Shown: one piece after another, positions 53,057 through 61,826 of the stretch
Layout: every line of letters starts with the position of its first letter
How positions within the stretch are numbered: the stretch's first letter is position 1
NCBI GenBank assembly: GCA_029262195.1
Contig: JAJCZX010000030.1
Coordinates: forward strand, 433,615-497,614
Direction of reading: 5' to 3'
Source of the DNA: Gemmatimonadota bacterium
GTDB lineage: Bacteria > Gemmatimonadota > Gemmatimonadetes > Gemmatimonadales > GWC2-71-9
Length of the DNA: 64,000 bases
Notes under the pieces: model-generated
Seen by the model: only the letters and a program-made list of their open reading frames with translations
Told to the model about the DNA's origin: nothing
Databases searched by the model: none
Position numbers and translations under genes: made by a program

Positions 53057-53137
53057 ATGGAAATAACTCAAGATCCTGATCTAACCACCGGACCGCCGCC
53101 AATCCCGCGATCGGTCCGCAACTATTGCTTGCCCTAA
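53057..53137 (+). CDS. Small open frame downstream of the sigma-54 promoter
   Basis: A 26-codon frame, MEITQDPDLTTGPPPIPRSV followed by RNYCLP, ending three bases before the convergent rmlB stop. Its ATG overlaps the tiny MQEWK frame and has only AGGA directly adjacent, although the strong AAGGAGG lies about 13 bases upstream. No family is recognised. It is the only frame of any length on the putative sigma-54 transcript, so it is kept with low confidence. Confidence 0.25.
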   Translation: MEITQDPDLTTGPPPIPRSVRNYCLP

Positions 53138-53139
53138 AA

Positions 53140-54240
53140 TCATAGATAGCGCGAATTCGCTACGCGATACGCCTCGGAAATCACCTTCTCCCACCACCCA
53201 GAGTTTTCGCTGTACCATTGGACCGTTCGCTCTAGACCTTCCCTCAAGGCTATCGTTGGATTCCAGCCTAATTCAGAACCAATTTTAGAGAAGTCGACCC
53301 CGTAGGATCGATCATGGTTCGGGCGGTCGTCCACAAACCTGATGAGAGAATACGGCTTGTCCATTATTTCCAGGATAGTGCGAATCAATCCCAAATTGTC
53401 CCTCTTCGCTCCACCTCCGATGTTGTAAACCTCCCCGACCCTGCCCCGTTTCAGAAGCGCCCACAGGGCGGCAACATGGTCATCCACGAAGACCCAATCC
53501 CGAACGTTACCCCCGTCCCCGTACACGGGAACGTCTTTCCCCTGTAACGCCCTGGTCACCACCAGGGGAATCAGTTTCTCTGGAAATTGGCGGGGACCGT
53601 AGTTGTTCGAACAGCGGGCGATTATGGTGGGTAAGCCATTGGTCAGGTTGTAGGCACGCACTATAAGATCAGCCGCCGCTTTGCTAGCCGAGTAGACGTT
53701 CGACGGTGACAACGGAGCAAGCTCATCAAAGTGAGTACTATCTTCATTCAAGCTCCCATACACCTCATCCGTGCTGACGTGAAGAAACCTGCATCCACCA
53801 GATCTTAAACATGCATCAAGCAATACTCGGGTCCCTCCGACATTAGTTTCTACGAAGGCTCCGGGTGTGTCCAATGCTCGATCTACGTGTGACTCAGCAG
53901 CGAGGTGGACAACGCAATCAGGTTCGGGAATCCCTCTGGGAGAAATGTTATCGCCGGTTTCGGTTGCTACTCCGGCGAAAACCTTCGCGACCAACCCTTC
54001 GTCCCGCACATCACCTTTGAGAAAAAAGTAGCGGCCATCGCCCGCCTCTCCGTGATCTTGGCACACGGTTTTTAGGTTATCGAGATTGCCGGCATAGGTG
54101 AGAGAATCGAGATTCACAACGGTAGCATCAGACACATCCAGGACGTATCGAATAAAATTCGAACCGATGAAACCGGCTCCCCCGGTAACCAGGACACACC
54201 CAGGGTTAAATGATGCTGTGCTGCGTGTTAGTTCGGACAT
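53140..54240 (-). CDS. rmlB: dTDP-glucose 4,6-dehydratase
   Basis: RmlB is the second enzyme of dTDP-rhamnose synthesis, turning dTDP-glucose into the 4-keto-6-deoxy sugar with bound NAD+. The 366-residue protein has the dinucleotide motif TGGAGFIGSNFIR (19-31), STDEVYGSL (156-164, Asp158 and Glu159), and the catalytic tyrosine-lysine pair in YSASK (183-187). NNYGPRQFPEKLIP is the sugar-binding signature. The length is typical. No other rml or sugar-nucleotide gene is near, so its partners are elsewhere. The next gene upstream on this strand is the phosphoesterase, 80 bases away. Confidence 0.96.
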   Translation of the reverse strand: MSELTRSTASFNPGCVLVTGGAGFIGSNFIRYVLDVSDATVVNLDSLTYAGNLDNLKTVCQDHGEAGDGRYFFLKGDVRDEGLVAKVFAGVATETGDNISPRGIPEPDCVVHLAAESHVDRALDTPGAFVETNVGGTRVLLDACLRSGGCRFLHVSTDEVYGSLNEDSTHFDELAPLSPSNVYSASKAAADLIVRAYNLTNGLPTIIARCSNNYGPRQFPEKLIPLVVTRALQGKDVPVYGDGGNVRDWVFVDDHVAALWALLKRGRVGEVYNIGGGAKRDNLGLIRTILEIMDKPYSLIRFVDDRPNHDRSYGVDFSKIGSELGWNPTIALREGLERTVQWYSENSGWWEKVISEAYRVANSRYL

Positions 54241-54320
54241 TCGCTTACAACCTAAGGCTCGCCAACCCGATATCGACCTCGCATTTCCACCCTAGCGACC
54301 CGACGAAGGTGTACGCCAGA

Positions 54321-55475
54321 TTAGTCCAGCCACATGGAATGGACTTCGCGAGTCCCTTCCCCAACGGTCACGACAGCCAACCTCTCCCGACCATCTTTCA
54401 AGAAATCGATCACCACAAAACCGGATGCAGACGCGGCAAAGAGCGTCTCATCTTTCCACCCAACCGGTTGGGTGTGATCGTCAAACCCCGCGCCGCTTAC
54501 GATGTTATAACGCACGATTTCGCCACTGAGCACCTGCAAACTATGCTCATGTCCGCCCGCGTAAGCCAACGGTTGAAATTCCCGAAGCGTTTGCTCCATC
54601 CCTTCTATCAACAGTCTGTAACGAGAACTGGAAAGGTCCTGTTCTGCCACGCCGGAGCGCCTGAGTAAAGGGTACACCGACCCTACGATGGGGAGAGGCA
54701 CCCAGAGCCAGTCCGCAATTTTGGTCAACGGGAAAACGTGTTGCTTCAGAGTAAAATACCCACCGTGGGGTCCATACGAATCCAGCGGATGGTGAGCTGT
54801 TACCACCACCTCCCGTTCCCCTGCGCTGCGAAAGAGAGAGCGGATAGAATCCTGTACAAAACTCAGGTCCCGCAACGGACAGATCTCTTCGGATACAAGT
54901 TGCTCGACATCGGCCAACCACCAATGAGTATCAATACCAATCACCCGAAGGTGCTCTCCGACATCCAGATAGGCGGGTCCGGGGCATCCGTTTCGGGGGG
55001 CATAAACAACCCCAGGGACATCGGCTTCATCAATGAAACTTTGCAGCCTCATTATCCGGTGTAACCCGTCCGCTCGACCACCTCCCCAATCGTGGTTCCC
55101 GGGAACGACGAATCCCCGTGACCCGCTTCTGGCAACCACTTCTAATTGCGCTCGTACTGCTTCCTCGGCCGAGCTACGATTGGGGGCGCCAACTCGGGGC
55201 ATACCCACTTCGTAGATCAAGTCGCCCAAAAATGCCACGACTGTTCGTTCCGGATTGCGCTTGGCACGTTGCGAAGCCGCGCGCAGCACCGCATCGCCAG
55301 ATTGGGCCCCTCCTGCATCGCCGATAAGTATCAGCGTGGCATCGATCATTGAATCGCCGACCTCAGGAACAGGGGCCAACTCCCGGGAGCGAGGGCCCGA
55401 GGCGCAAGACCCAAGTGCTCCCATCAAGATCACCGTTATCGCGTTCGATAGAAAACGCGCTCGAAGAAACCTCAT
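54321..55475 (-). CDS. Metallophosphoesterase lipoprotein
   Basis: A 384-residue exported phosphoesterase. A lipobox (LGSC) ends the signal from the ATG 55475. Motifs I-V of the calcineurin-like fold are LIGDAGG, FLGDLIYEVG, VPGNHDWGG, VTAHHP and YAGGHEHS. The two-metal site is complete. It resembles purple-acid-like phosphatases or DNA-repair type proteins but substrate is unknown. It begins 11 bases after the DUF4956 stop, so the two are probably co-transcribed. The upstream part of the longer frame to 55607 lies within that gene and is rejected. Confidence 0.88.
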   Translation of the reverse strand: MRFLRARFLSNAITVILMGALGSCASGPRSRELAPVPEVGDSMIDATLILIGDAGGAQSGDAVLRAASQRAKRNPERTVVAFLGDLIYEVGMPRVGAPNRSSAEEAVRAQLEVVARSGSRGFVVPGNHDWGGGRADGLHRIMRLQSFIDEADVPGVVYAPRNGCPGPAYLDVGEHLRVIGIDTHWWLADVEQLVSEEICPLRDLSFVQDSIRSLFRSAGEREVVVTAHHPLDSYGPHGGYFTLKQHVFPLTKIADWLWVPLPIVGSVYPLLRRSGVAEQDLSSSRYRLLIEGMEQTLREFQPLAYAGGHEHSLQVLSGEIVRYNIVSGAGFDDHTQPVGWKDETLFAASASGFVVIDFLKDGRERLAVVTVGEGTREVHSMWLD

Positions 55476-55485
55476 TGCAACCAAA

Positions 55486-56541
55486 TTATTTGTTAAGTGA
55501 TTTGCGGTCCAAAACTCGGTATTCGGCCGCGCTGATGTGGTCGGCGACTCGCTCACGCAACATCGAAACCAGATGGGATGCAGTGACGTGTTTCTCAAGA
55601 ACAACAAGGTATTCCAGAGTCACGTTACCGTCGGTGGCCGTCGAGACTTCACTCAATTCAAAATCTTTAGTGTTTTCTGCGAGGACGTCTTCGATTTCCT
55701 CCGCGCACTGATCCGAGTCGTCTGCGTAAATCAACAGCAAGCCATTGTATTTCTTGCCGCTCGGGTCACGCACCTTATCAACCAGACGAGCTTTTCTAGC
55801 TGCGATGTCCCTCAGTTCTTTCGGTGCCAGCGCTGCAAGCAAGTCGGGATCGCCGATCGTCAAGTTTCCAGTCCCCGCCCCCTCAGAACCGGCTCCGGCC
55901 AACACGTCCCCCAACCTCATTTTTGGCGTGCGGCGCCCCTGATCAGCGTAAATATTCCCGATCTTGGCGGCCCACATCACAAGCACCAGATAGTTGAACA
56001 TTATCGATGTGACCGCCGCCACTCCCAGAGCCTGCACTCCTGCAGCCAACGCGGTGCCGATCGCCAGGAAAATGTAGACTGCGTCTTTTGTGTCCTTCAG
56101 CGTGTTGCGGAACCTCACAGCAGCTACAATACCCGCAAGTGAAAACGCTAGAGCCAGACTGTCTTGGACCACGATTACCAGGCCAGTGACCGGCACAGGC
56201 AGGATCATCACCGTATGTACGACTGAGGCGTCATACCCTTCTCGCTGCTTGGTTACCATGTAGACCCACACCACTGGTGCCAGTAAAGCCAGGCAGCCAG
56301 CGATCGCGAGCACGGTCATCATCGCCGAACCGAGAGGATCTCTCATTGACTCGGTTTCAATCGTCCCGCTAACGGAAGGATCCGGGAAACCACCCGTTCC
56401 GGCTAATTCGTCCAAACGCGCGAGAGAAAAAGCCCCCTGCAGCACTTCGAACCGATCCAAAAGCAAAAATGCAACCACGCCAAACAGAACGTAATACACC
56501 GTCAATTTGACGAACGGAGAACTTTGCAATCCAGATTTCAT
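55486..56541 (-). CDS. DUF4956-type membrane protein
   Basis: A 351-residue protein. The N-terminal half holds about five membrane spans (YYVLFGVVAFLLLDRF; MTVLAIAGCLALLAPVVW; LALAFSLAGIVAAVRFRNTLKDTKDAVYIFLAIGTALAAG). The last segment, with its conserved RFRN..KD.KDA.YIF pattern, is the hallmark of DUF4956. The C-terminal half is cytoplasmic, with a ferredoxin-like look (RVRDPSGKKYNGLLLIYADD; TLEYLVVLEKHVTA). Related genes often sit beside CotH- or polyphosphate VTC-type genes, not seen here. The ATG at 56541 follows AAAGGAAAG. Confidence 0.87.
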   Translation of the reverse strand: MKSGLQSSPFVKLTVYYVLFGVVAFLLLDRFEVLQGAFSLARLDELAGTGGFPDPSVSGTIETESMRDPLGSAMMTVLAIAGCLALLAPVVWVYMVTKQREGYDASVVHTVMILPVPVTGLVIVVQDSLALAFSLAGIVAAVRFRNTLKDTKDAVYIFLAIGTALAAGVQALGVAAVTSIMFNYLVLVMWAAKIGNIYADQGRRTPKMRLGDVLAGAGSEGAGTGNLTIGDPDLLAALAPKELRDIAARKARLVDKVRDPSGKKYNGLLLIYADDSDQCAEEIEDVLAENTKDFELSEVSTATDGNVTLEYLVVLEKHVTASHLVSMLRERVADHISAAEYRVLDRKSLNK

Positions 56542-56676
56542 AGGCTCTTTCCTTTTGAATCAGCCAAAAGGCGTTAACGGCCTTTGCTGAGTGTGCCAAC
56601 AAAATACATAGGAACGGGGTTTCCCACTAATCGAGTTGGGGGGTCGAGTCGGTCTGAGGCACAACCAAGCATCGGA

Positions 56677-57399
56677 CTAACCGTCCCGCTCTCCTAACAT
56701 CTCGGACGGAAAATTGGAGATTATTCCGGCTACCCCAAGTTCCCAGAGCGCTCTCGCTTCACTCGGCTCGTTTACCGTCCACACATGCACTGGTTTCCCT
56801 GATTCGCGAGCCACCCGTACAAAACGGCTATCAACAACCTTGAGCGAATGGTGGTACTCGGAAAGGCAAAAACCTTTGAAGCCACCCGGCATACCAAGGC
56901 CAACCCGAGACGCGGCATAGAATGCAGCCGCCACACGCTGGGAGGCACTTACATAATATCGGTCCCTGTCGAACGGCGCGAGCGCTGAGTGCACGAAAGA
57001 ACCCAGTAACGCGCTTCGCTGGCATGAATGAGCATCGATGCGGCTTTTCACGCTCCGAGCCACCGCAGCTTCTTTGATTTCCAGAATGAACGGAGTGGCG
57101 CCAATCTGTTCCAGCGCTTCGTCTAGAGTGGGAATTTTTTCGCCACGCCCCGCATCAAACGACCGAAGTTGCTCGACTGACATAGCCTTGACCAACCCGG
57201 TACCATCAGTGGTTCGATCCAACGTCGGGTCGTGAATCACAACTGGCGTTCCATCGGCTGCGGCGCGAACGTCGAACTCTACTGCGTCGGCGCCACCGTC
57301 AATCGCTTCGCGAAGCGACAGGAGCGTATTTTCCGGGAAATTTCCACTCGACCCCCGGTGCCCAATTACGGGTCGGGCACCGGGGTCAAGCAAAATCAC
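56677..57399 (-). CDS. Glycerophosphodiester phosphodiesterase
   Basis: A 240-residue GDPD that cleaves deacylated phospholipids to glycerol 3-phosphate and an alcohol. Catalytic residues: His14 and Arg15 in GHRG, the PENT motif (23-26), Glu41 and Asp43 in VEFDV, and His56 in VVIHDPTLDRTTDG. LEIKE is the next conserved metal or strand element. There is no signal peptide, so it acts in the cytoplasm. The ATG or adjacent start at 57399 is nine bases from the end of the bacilliredoxin gene, giving a short operon. Confidence 0.94.
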   Translation of the reverse strand: MILLDPGARPVIGHRGSSGNFPENTLLSLREAIDGGADAVEFDVRAAADGTPVVIHDPTLDRTTDGTGLVKAMSVEQLRSFDAGRGEKIPTLDEALEQIGATPFILEIKEAAVARSVKSRIDAHSCQRSALLGSFVHSALAPFDRDRYYVSASQRVAAAFYAASRVGLGMPGGFKGFCLSEYHHSLKVVDSRFVRVARESGKPVHVWTVNEPSEARALWELGVAGIISNFPSEMLGERDG

Positions 57400-57408
57400 G
57401 GGATGTCG

Positions 57409-57840
57409 TTACCCGGCTACCGCTGCGCAATGCTCATCGAAGGCACCGGTCAGCACGGAGGAAATCTCATGAGCATCCCTTCCCTCGATGTCATGCCTCT
57501 CCATCATATGGACCAGTTCTCCGTCCTTGAAAAGAGCGATCTGGGGCGAAGATGGCGGATACCCATGGAAATAACTGCGCGTTTGATTGGTAGCTTCCAT
57601 TTCCATCCCGGCGAAAACGGTGGCAAGCCTTTCGGGGCGTGCGGAGTTTTGCAGAGCTATGGCAACTCCGGGTCTCGCCTTCCCCGCCGCGCATCCGCAA
57701 ACAGAGTTGACTACCACAAGAAGCGTACCATCCTTGCTTCCCACTACCTCGTCAACCTGCTCGGTGCTGAGTAGTTCGGTGAATCCAATATTCGTCAGGT
57801 CTTCGCGCATTGGCTGGACCATCTGGGGGTCGTATCTCAT
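57409..57840 (-). CDS. BrxA/BrxB-family bacilliredoxin
   Basis: A 143-residue thioredoxin-like protein. The N-terminus MRYDPQMVQPMREDLTNIG and the active site VNSVCGCAAGKARPG (Cys48, Cys50) match bacilliredoxins (formerly YphP/YqiW), which remove bacillithiol from oxidised proteins in Firmicutes and occur in Gemmatimonadota and Bacteroidota too. RPERLATVFAGME and SSPQIALFKDGELVHMMERHDIEGR complete the family. The start at 57840 is chosen from the family alignment. Bacillithiol synthesis genes are not in the window. Confidence 0.95.
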   Translation of the reverse strand: MRYDPQMVQPMREDLTNIGFTELLSTEQVDEVVGSKDGTLLVVVNSVCGCAAGKARPGVAIALQNSARPERLATVFAGMEMEATNQTRSYFHGYPPSSPQIALFKDGELVHMMERHDIEGRDAHEISSVLTGAFDEHCAAVAG

Positions 57841-58029
57841 TGTATCTCTTATCCTCGTTCTGGCTGGGTGCAATACGATCGAATTGTAAAAGGTCGGGTG
57901 TTAATGGGAAAGCGGTAGCCGGTCCAATGGCCGGGAATCTAGTCCTCGAAAAAACCCTCTCTTGACACTGTGCCATGCCCGACACAAAATACGGCGTCGT
58001 GTGGTGAACAACCCAATAGAGAGAAACCT

Positions 58030-58302
58030 ATGCCTTATATCATTGCTGAGCCCTGTATTGACGTCAAAGATCGTGGTTGCGTCGATGTATGCCCGGTAGA
58101 TTGTATTTACGAAGGACCGGATCAGCTTTACATCCACCCCGAAGAATGTATCGATTGCGGCGCCTGCGAACCCGAGTGCCCGGTTAGCGCAATTTTCACA
58201 GAAGAAGAAGTTCCAGACGAAATGACCTCTTACATCAAGAAGAATGCGGATTATTTCGAAGGCGGCGAAGAGCGCGAAGTCGCTTCGGGGCGCGGATCGT
58301 AG
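58030..58302 (+). CDS. fdxA: 7Fe ferredoxin
   Basis: A 90-residue FdxA-type ferredoxin. Cysteines are placed for a [3Fe-4S] and a [4Fe-4S] cluster: C9, C17, C21 and C25 in CIDVKDRGCVDVCPVDCI, and CIDCGACEPECP (C40, C43, C46, C50). The segment MPYIIAEPCIDVKDR and the C-terminal EMTSYIKKNADYF are family features. The start at 58030 is chosen because the family begins there; a longer frame to 57970 is not needed. It carries electrons in the cytoplasm; partners are unknown. A terminator follows. Confidence 0.95.
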   Translation: MPYIIAEPCIDVKDRGCVDVCPVDCIYEGPDQLYIHPEECIDCGACEPECPVSAIFTEEEVPDEMTSYIKKNADYFEGGEEREVASGRGS

Positions 58303-58324
58303 AATTTGCCTCGTAAGGAAAAGG

Positions 58325-58350
58325 AAAGGCCCTAACGGGGCCTTTTTTTT
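58325..58350 (+). terminator. Intrinsic terminator
   Basis: AGGCCC (58327-58332) pairs with GGGCCT (58338-58343), a short stem with a 5-base loop, followed by a run of T. It ends the ferredoxin gene. Confidence 0.85.
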
Positions 58351-58369
58351 GCCCTGCCTTCGCCCGCCG

Positions 58370-59191
58370 TTATCCCGTAATCACGCTTCGAACGTGCGAA
58401 GCCATCTCCTCTGCCGACTGCCACCGGTCCTCGCGCCGCTTGGCCAAAGCTCTCGAAACCGCCAGAGCCATTGACTCCGGAGTTTCTGGCCGGAACGTCC
58501 GAACATCGGGCGCCGCAGCATCCTGATGCATCTGCAAAACTACGAATTCGCTCTTATGAGAAAATGGTGCCCGTCCGGCAAGGCATTCAAATAACACGCA
58601 CCCAAGGGAATAAATGTCCGAGCGATGGTCTATGTCGACAGCCCCCAACGCCTGTTCTGGGCTCATGTAGGTTGACGTACCTACGGTAAACCCACTCCTA
58701 GTTACTCTGTCCGAACCGGACTCTGAAATGGCTCGAGCAACACCGAAATCAAGCAGGATGGCTCCTGTCCTCGACAAAGCTATGTTCTCCGGCTTTACGT
58801 CCCGGTGTACAAAACCCTGATCATGAGCATGTTGGAGTGCTTCCAGTAGATTGCACGAGGCGATCGCGGCGTCCTGCAACTCAACCTGTCTCCGCCCGGA
58901 GAGATATTTCGCCAGGGTCGGACCGTCGACAAAGGGCATTACGTAGTAGAGAAGCCAGTCGTTTTCCCCGTAATCGAGCAGCGGGGCAATAAAGGGATGG
59001 TTCAACGTCCTCAATACCGCCACCTCTCTAAGGAACCGCTCCGCCGTCACGCTAACTGAGAGTTGTGGATGGAGGACTTTCAAGGCAACGCGCTGGCCGT
59101 CGAGGTTGACTGCCATAAAAACCCTTGCGGCACCCCCTCTGCCAATTTCCTTTTCGATCTGATATTTGCCGCGAAGTTCGTTTTGAACCAA
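58370..59191 (-). CDS. Serine/threonine protein kinase (catalytic domain only)
   Basis: A 273-residue kinase domain of the bacterial PknB type without receptor. The glycine loop GRGGAARVF (17-25), VALKV (Lys38), HRDVKPEN (catalytic Asp), DFGVAR and APE-like YMSPEQALG are intact. The start is unusual: the frame has only TTG at 59191 as a common start, while a good site GGAGGA sits upstream of an in-frame ATA at about 59212, six bases away. Homologous proteins begin with a short helix like the segment read through from there. So start assignment is open. It is first of three signalling genes. Confidence 0.9.
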   Translation of the reverse strand: MVQNELRGKYQIEKEIGRGGAARVFMAVNLDGQRVALKVLHPQLSVSVTAERFLREVAVLRTLNHPFIAPLLDYGENDWLLYYVMPFVDGPTLAKYLSGRRQVELQDAAIASCNLLEALQHAHDQGFVHRDVKPENIALSRTGAILLDFGVARAISESGSDRVTRSGFTVGTSTYMSPEQALGAVDIDHRSDIYSLGCVLFECLAGRAPFSHKSEFVVLQMHQDAAAPDVRTFRPETPESMALAVSRALAKRREDRWQSAEEMASHVRSVITG

Positions 59192-59460
59192 CGGCAGCAG
59201 CTCTCTAGCTATCGGAATTCCTCCTCATCCATGGATTTTAAGAGGCCAATTCCCCGCTGACAATCTAGCCCTAAACGTGATCTAGCGCACATAACATATC
59301 GCGGATACCGCCCCACGCGGGGCGTGGCGAGGAAGCTAATCGGTGTATGACATGAGTAAACAGAGAATCTGCAACGCTCTAACTTCTTATTTTGCAACGA
59401 ATTGACTCACGGCAGTCAATAATTGTCTTGGAATTGTGCGACATCGTGTATATTGTCCTC

Positions 59461-59563
59461 AGATTCAAGGTCGGCGATACCCACCAACCTTCCTCACCCA
59501 CCAATCGAGGAAAATGCCGACTTGAGTGCCGGGTCAGCCAAGGGGCCCGGCACTCTTTTTTTT
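59461..59563 (+). ncRNA. Candidate structured small RNA with two ACCCACCAA loops
   Basis: Between the divergent-looking kinase and SARP-type genes (59192-59587 has no supported protein gene), a -10-like TATATT (59449-59454) precedes about 100 bases that fold well. GTCGGC (59470-59475) pairs with GCCGAC (59516-59521), and inside it TTCCTC (59490-59495) pairs with GAGGAA (59507-59512). The 9-mer ACCCACCAA occurs twice, once in the internal loop (59479-59487) and once in the apical loop (59496-59504). A strong terminator follows directly. C-rich loops recall regulatory RNAs that pair with ribosome sites (6C-RNA-like); that analogy is mine. The -35 is weak. Confidence 0.55.
59524..59563 (+). terminator. 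Intrinsic terminator of the small RNA candidate
   Basis: GAGTGCCGGG (59524-59533) pairs perfectly with CCCGGCACTC (59546-59555), followed by eight T. No plus-strand protein gene ends before it, which supports a non-coding transcript. Confidence 0.85.
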
Positions 59564-59587
59564 GCGCACAGTTAGAGCACTGACCGA

Positions 59588-61726
59588 CTAACCTTCTTCG
59601 TCCAGTATTTCTCTCAGTTGGTTTAGCTTGTCGAGTCCGACCCCATGGCCACGGTCAATAGATCTTTGCGCGGCAACCATGGCCCGTTTGGCCGCTCGGA
59701 GGCTTCCGCCAGCCAAGGCAGCCTCGGCGACCGCGACGGCATGATCAAATGAAGACTCGCCTGGATCGGCGGCTCCAAGGAGCTCGGCGAACAGAACCTT
59801 GCTGTCCAGGTCCTCCCGCCCGCTCAACACCTTGATGGCGCCAAGCCGAAGCCTCTGCTTTTCACCCCTCGTCAGACACTCCTGCATGACGACATCGCCG
59901 ATTACAGGAGCGGCAAACAGATATCGATGCCCATCGAACTCGATAAACCGATGGCGCTCCAGAGATGCGATTGCCTGATCTACAGCGAATTCGTCGAGCC
60001 CGGAGAGTTGGGAAAGCAAGTCGAGGTCCAGAACCTCTCCTCCAACGCTGGCCGTACAGAGAACCTTCCTGGAAACTTCGTCCAAATCGACGATTCTGGC
60101 AGCTATCGCCCGCCGCACCAACGCCGGCATCTGGAAAGGCAACGGACTTTCGAGAGTTTGATTGGGCGCTGGCCATACTTCGGCATCCTGGCGCAACGAC
60201 GACGCCTTCTCGAGGCCTCTCAATAGCTCTACAGCGAGGAACGGACTTCCACCCGCTTCATAGGCGATTCGTCTAGCCAACCGCTTCGGATCCGCCCCAT
60301 CAAGGTTATTCCGACCTGCCCATCTGGTCACCAACTCAGCCATATCGCTTTCGGAAAGCGGTGGCAGACTGATCACCGTGCCCGGAATCGACCGCCCGAT
60401 TTCTCCCTCCAAGTTGGTCAGTTCTCTTGGAGTATTGTCCCTGAACAGACCGATCGAAACGATAAGTATTATGGGTACGGCTTCCAAACGAGCCATCATC
60501 GAAACCAGCGCGCCGAGCGATGCGCCGTCCGCGAAGTGTGCATCGTCAATTGCCAGAGCGATCGGGGAGTCTTCGGCAATCGCTTCAACCAGAGAGGCGA
60601 GGCACGATGCGACATGAGCGTGGTCCCGCGGCTCGACCGGTTTAAACCGGTCTGCCAGCGAAGGGTCAATCGAAGCCAGGACGCCAAGGGAGGCCGGGTC
60701 GGTTCCGGCCAGTCCAGGAGCATCACCCAATCCGGACCTCAGCAACGAGCGAATTGTGCTCCACGGGGCTCCGCCATCGCTTTCCAGCGGCCGAACATTC
60801 GCGACAATGGCTCCTTCAAGAGCCAGCCTCTCAAGACAGGTCGACACAAGGCGAGTACGGCCCATGCCAGGTTCGGAAGAAATCGCCAGACAAATGGGAC
60901 CAGCTGTAAGACCTTCGCTCAAAGTGGCAAAGGCTGCCTGGTGTTCTTCGGTTCGACCTACCAGAGGTGGCTCTGTTCCGACATCCCTCCCATGGGCACG
61001 CCTCCAGTTTTCTCTACGTATGCGATCAGCCAACGCATTGATCTCACGACTGGGTGTTTCGCCAATTCGATCTTTGAGGCGCGTGCCAAACCGATTGAAG
61101 GCCACAAGAGCCCCTGACGTGTCACCAGAGAGGGCAGCGGCCCTCATGTAAAGACTGACCCCTCTTTCGGAGTGGGGATCCCGCTGGAGTACCTCACCCG
61201 CCATCTCCCGGGCCTGGGCGTATGACGAAGCAATCAGGAGTTCACCCTTTTCCAACATCCCCTCAATATTGCGCCGCTGGAACCGATCCCGCTGTCGACT
61301 CGTCCACTCGTCGAACTCCGGGGCGTCGTCGAGGTAAAAGCCTTCCAGGAAATCACCACGGACCGCACCCTGATTCTGATCCGTAGACAGTTCCCCGGCA
61401 TCTACGCTCAAAGCCTGGGAATTTAGAATTACTTTTTCCCCGGAGGAAATGATCCTCTCCCTGCCTAAACCCGACCTTAGCCTTCGCACTGCTTCATTGA
61501 GTGAGTGCCTGGCCTTCTCTTCAGATTTTTCGGGCCACAACATTCCCAGGAGATGTTCTCTGGTGCGAGAAAGACCCGGTGACATGGCCAGGTACACGAG
61601 CAAAGCGACGTTTTTCCGCCAGACGATATCGGGCGGCGGCTCGGCACCGTTGACCTTTACAGCCGGGGCGCCAAAACAACCGATTTCAAGATGTGGTAGT
61701 GACTCGATAGGCGTTTCTGAGGCCAT
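59588..61726 (-). CDS. SARP/BTAD-type regulator with degenerate AAA ATPase
   Basis: A 712-residue transcription regulator. Residues about 12-110 are a winged-helix DNA-binding region and 110-245 the bacterial transcriptional activation domain (BTAD). Residues about 255-500 are an AAA-type ATPase: the Walker A position reads SSEPGMGRTR (283-292), where the key lysine is replaced by Arg290, and a Walker-B-like LAIDDAHFADG follows; so hydrolysis may be lost. The rest is helical. Family members (AfsR, MalT-like) act as signal-activated factors. It lies between a kinase and a kinase-TPR protein, which suggests it may be phosphorylated. Confidence 0.9.
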   Translation of the reverse strand: MASETPIESLPHLEIGCFGAPAVKVNGAEPPPDIVWRKNVALLVYLAMSPGLSRTREHLLGMLWPEKSEEKARHSLNEAVRRLRSGLGRERIISSGEKVILNSQALSVDAGELSTDQNQGAVRGDFLEGFYLDDAPEFDEWTSRQRDRFQRRNIEGMLEKGELLIASSYAQAREMAGEVLQRDPHSERGVSLYMRAAALSGDTSGALVAFNRFGTRLKDRIGETPSREINALADRIRRENWRRAHGRDVGTEPPLVGRTEEHQAAFATLSEGLTAGPICLAISSEPGMGRTRLVSTCLERLALEGAIVANVRPLESDGGAPWSTIRSLLRSGLGDAPGLAGTDPASLGVLASIDPSLADRFKPVEPRDHAHVASCLASLVEAIAEDSPIALAIDDAHFADGASLGALVSMMARLEAVPIILIVSIGLFRDNTPRELTNLEGEIGRSIPGTVISLPPLSESDMAELVTRWAGRNNLDGADPKRLARRIAYEAGGSPFLAVELLRGLEKASSLRQDAEVWPAPNQTLESPLPFQMPALVRRAIAARIVDLDEVSRKVLCTASVGGEVLDLDLLSQLSGLDEFAVDQAIASLERHRFIEFDGHRYLFAAPVIGDVVMQECLTRGEKQRLRLGAIKVLSGREDLDSKVLFAELLGAADPGESSFDHAVAVAEAALAGGSLRAAKRAMVAAQRSIDRGHGVGLDKLNQLREILDEEG

Positions 61727-61826
61727 GAATTCGGGGTAATTCCGATCGTGGTTGAAATTCGCGGTTGGAGCTAAAAGTAGAGGTCAGGGGCCGCAATATC
61801 CAGAACTCAACGTGAGTCGGAGAAAC

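Noticed and set aside
53049..53066. MQEWK as a PqqA-like precursor
   Set aside because: It is only five codons before a stop, lacks the Glu-Tyr motif of PqqA, and no pqq genes are near.
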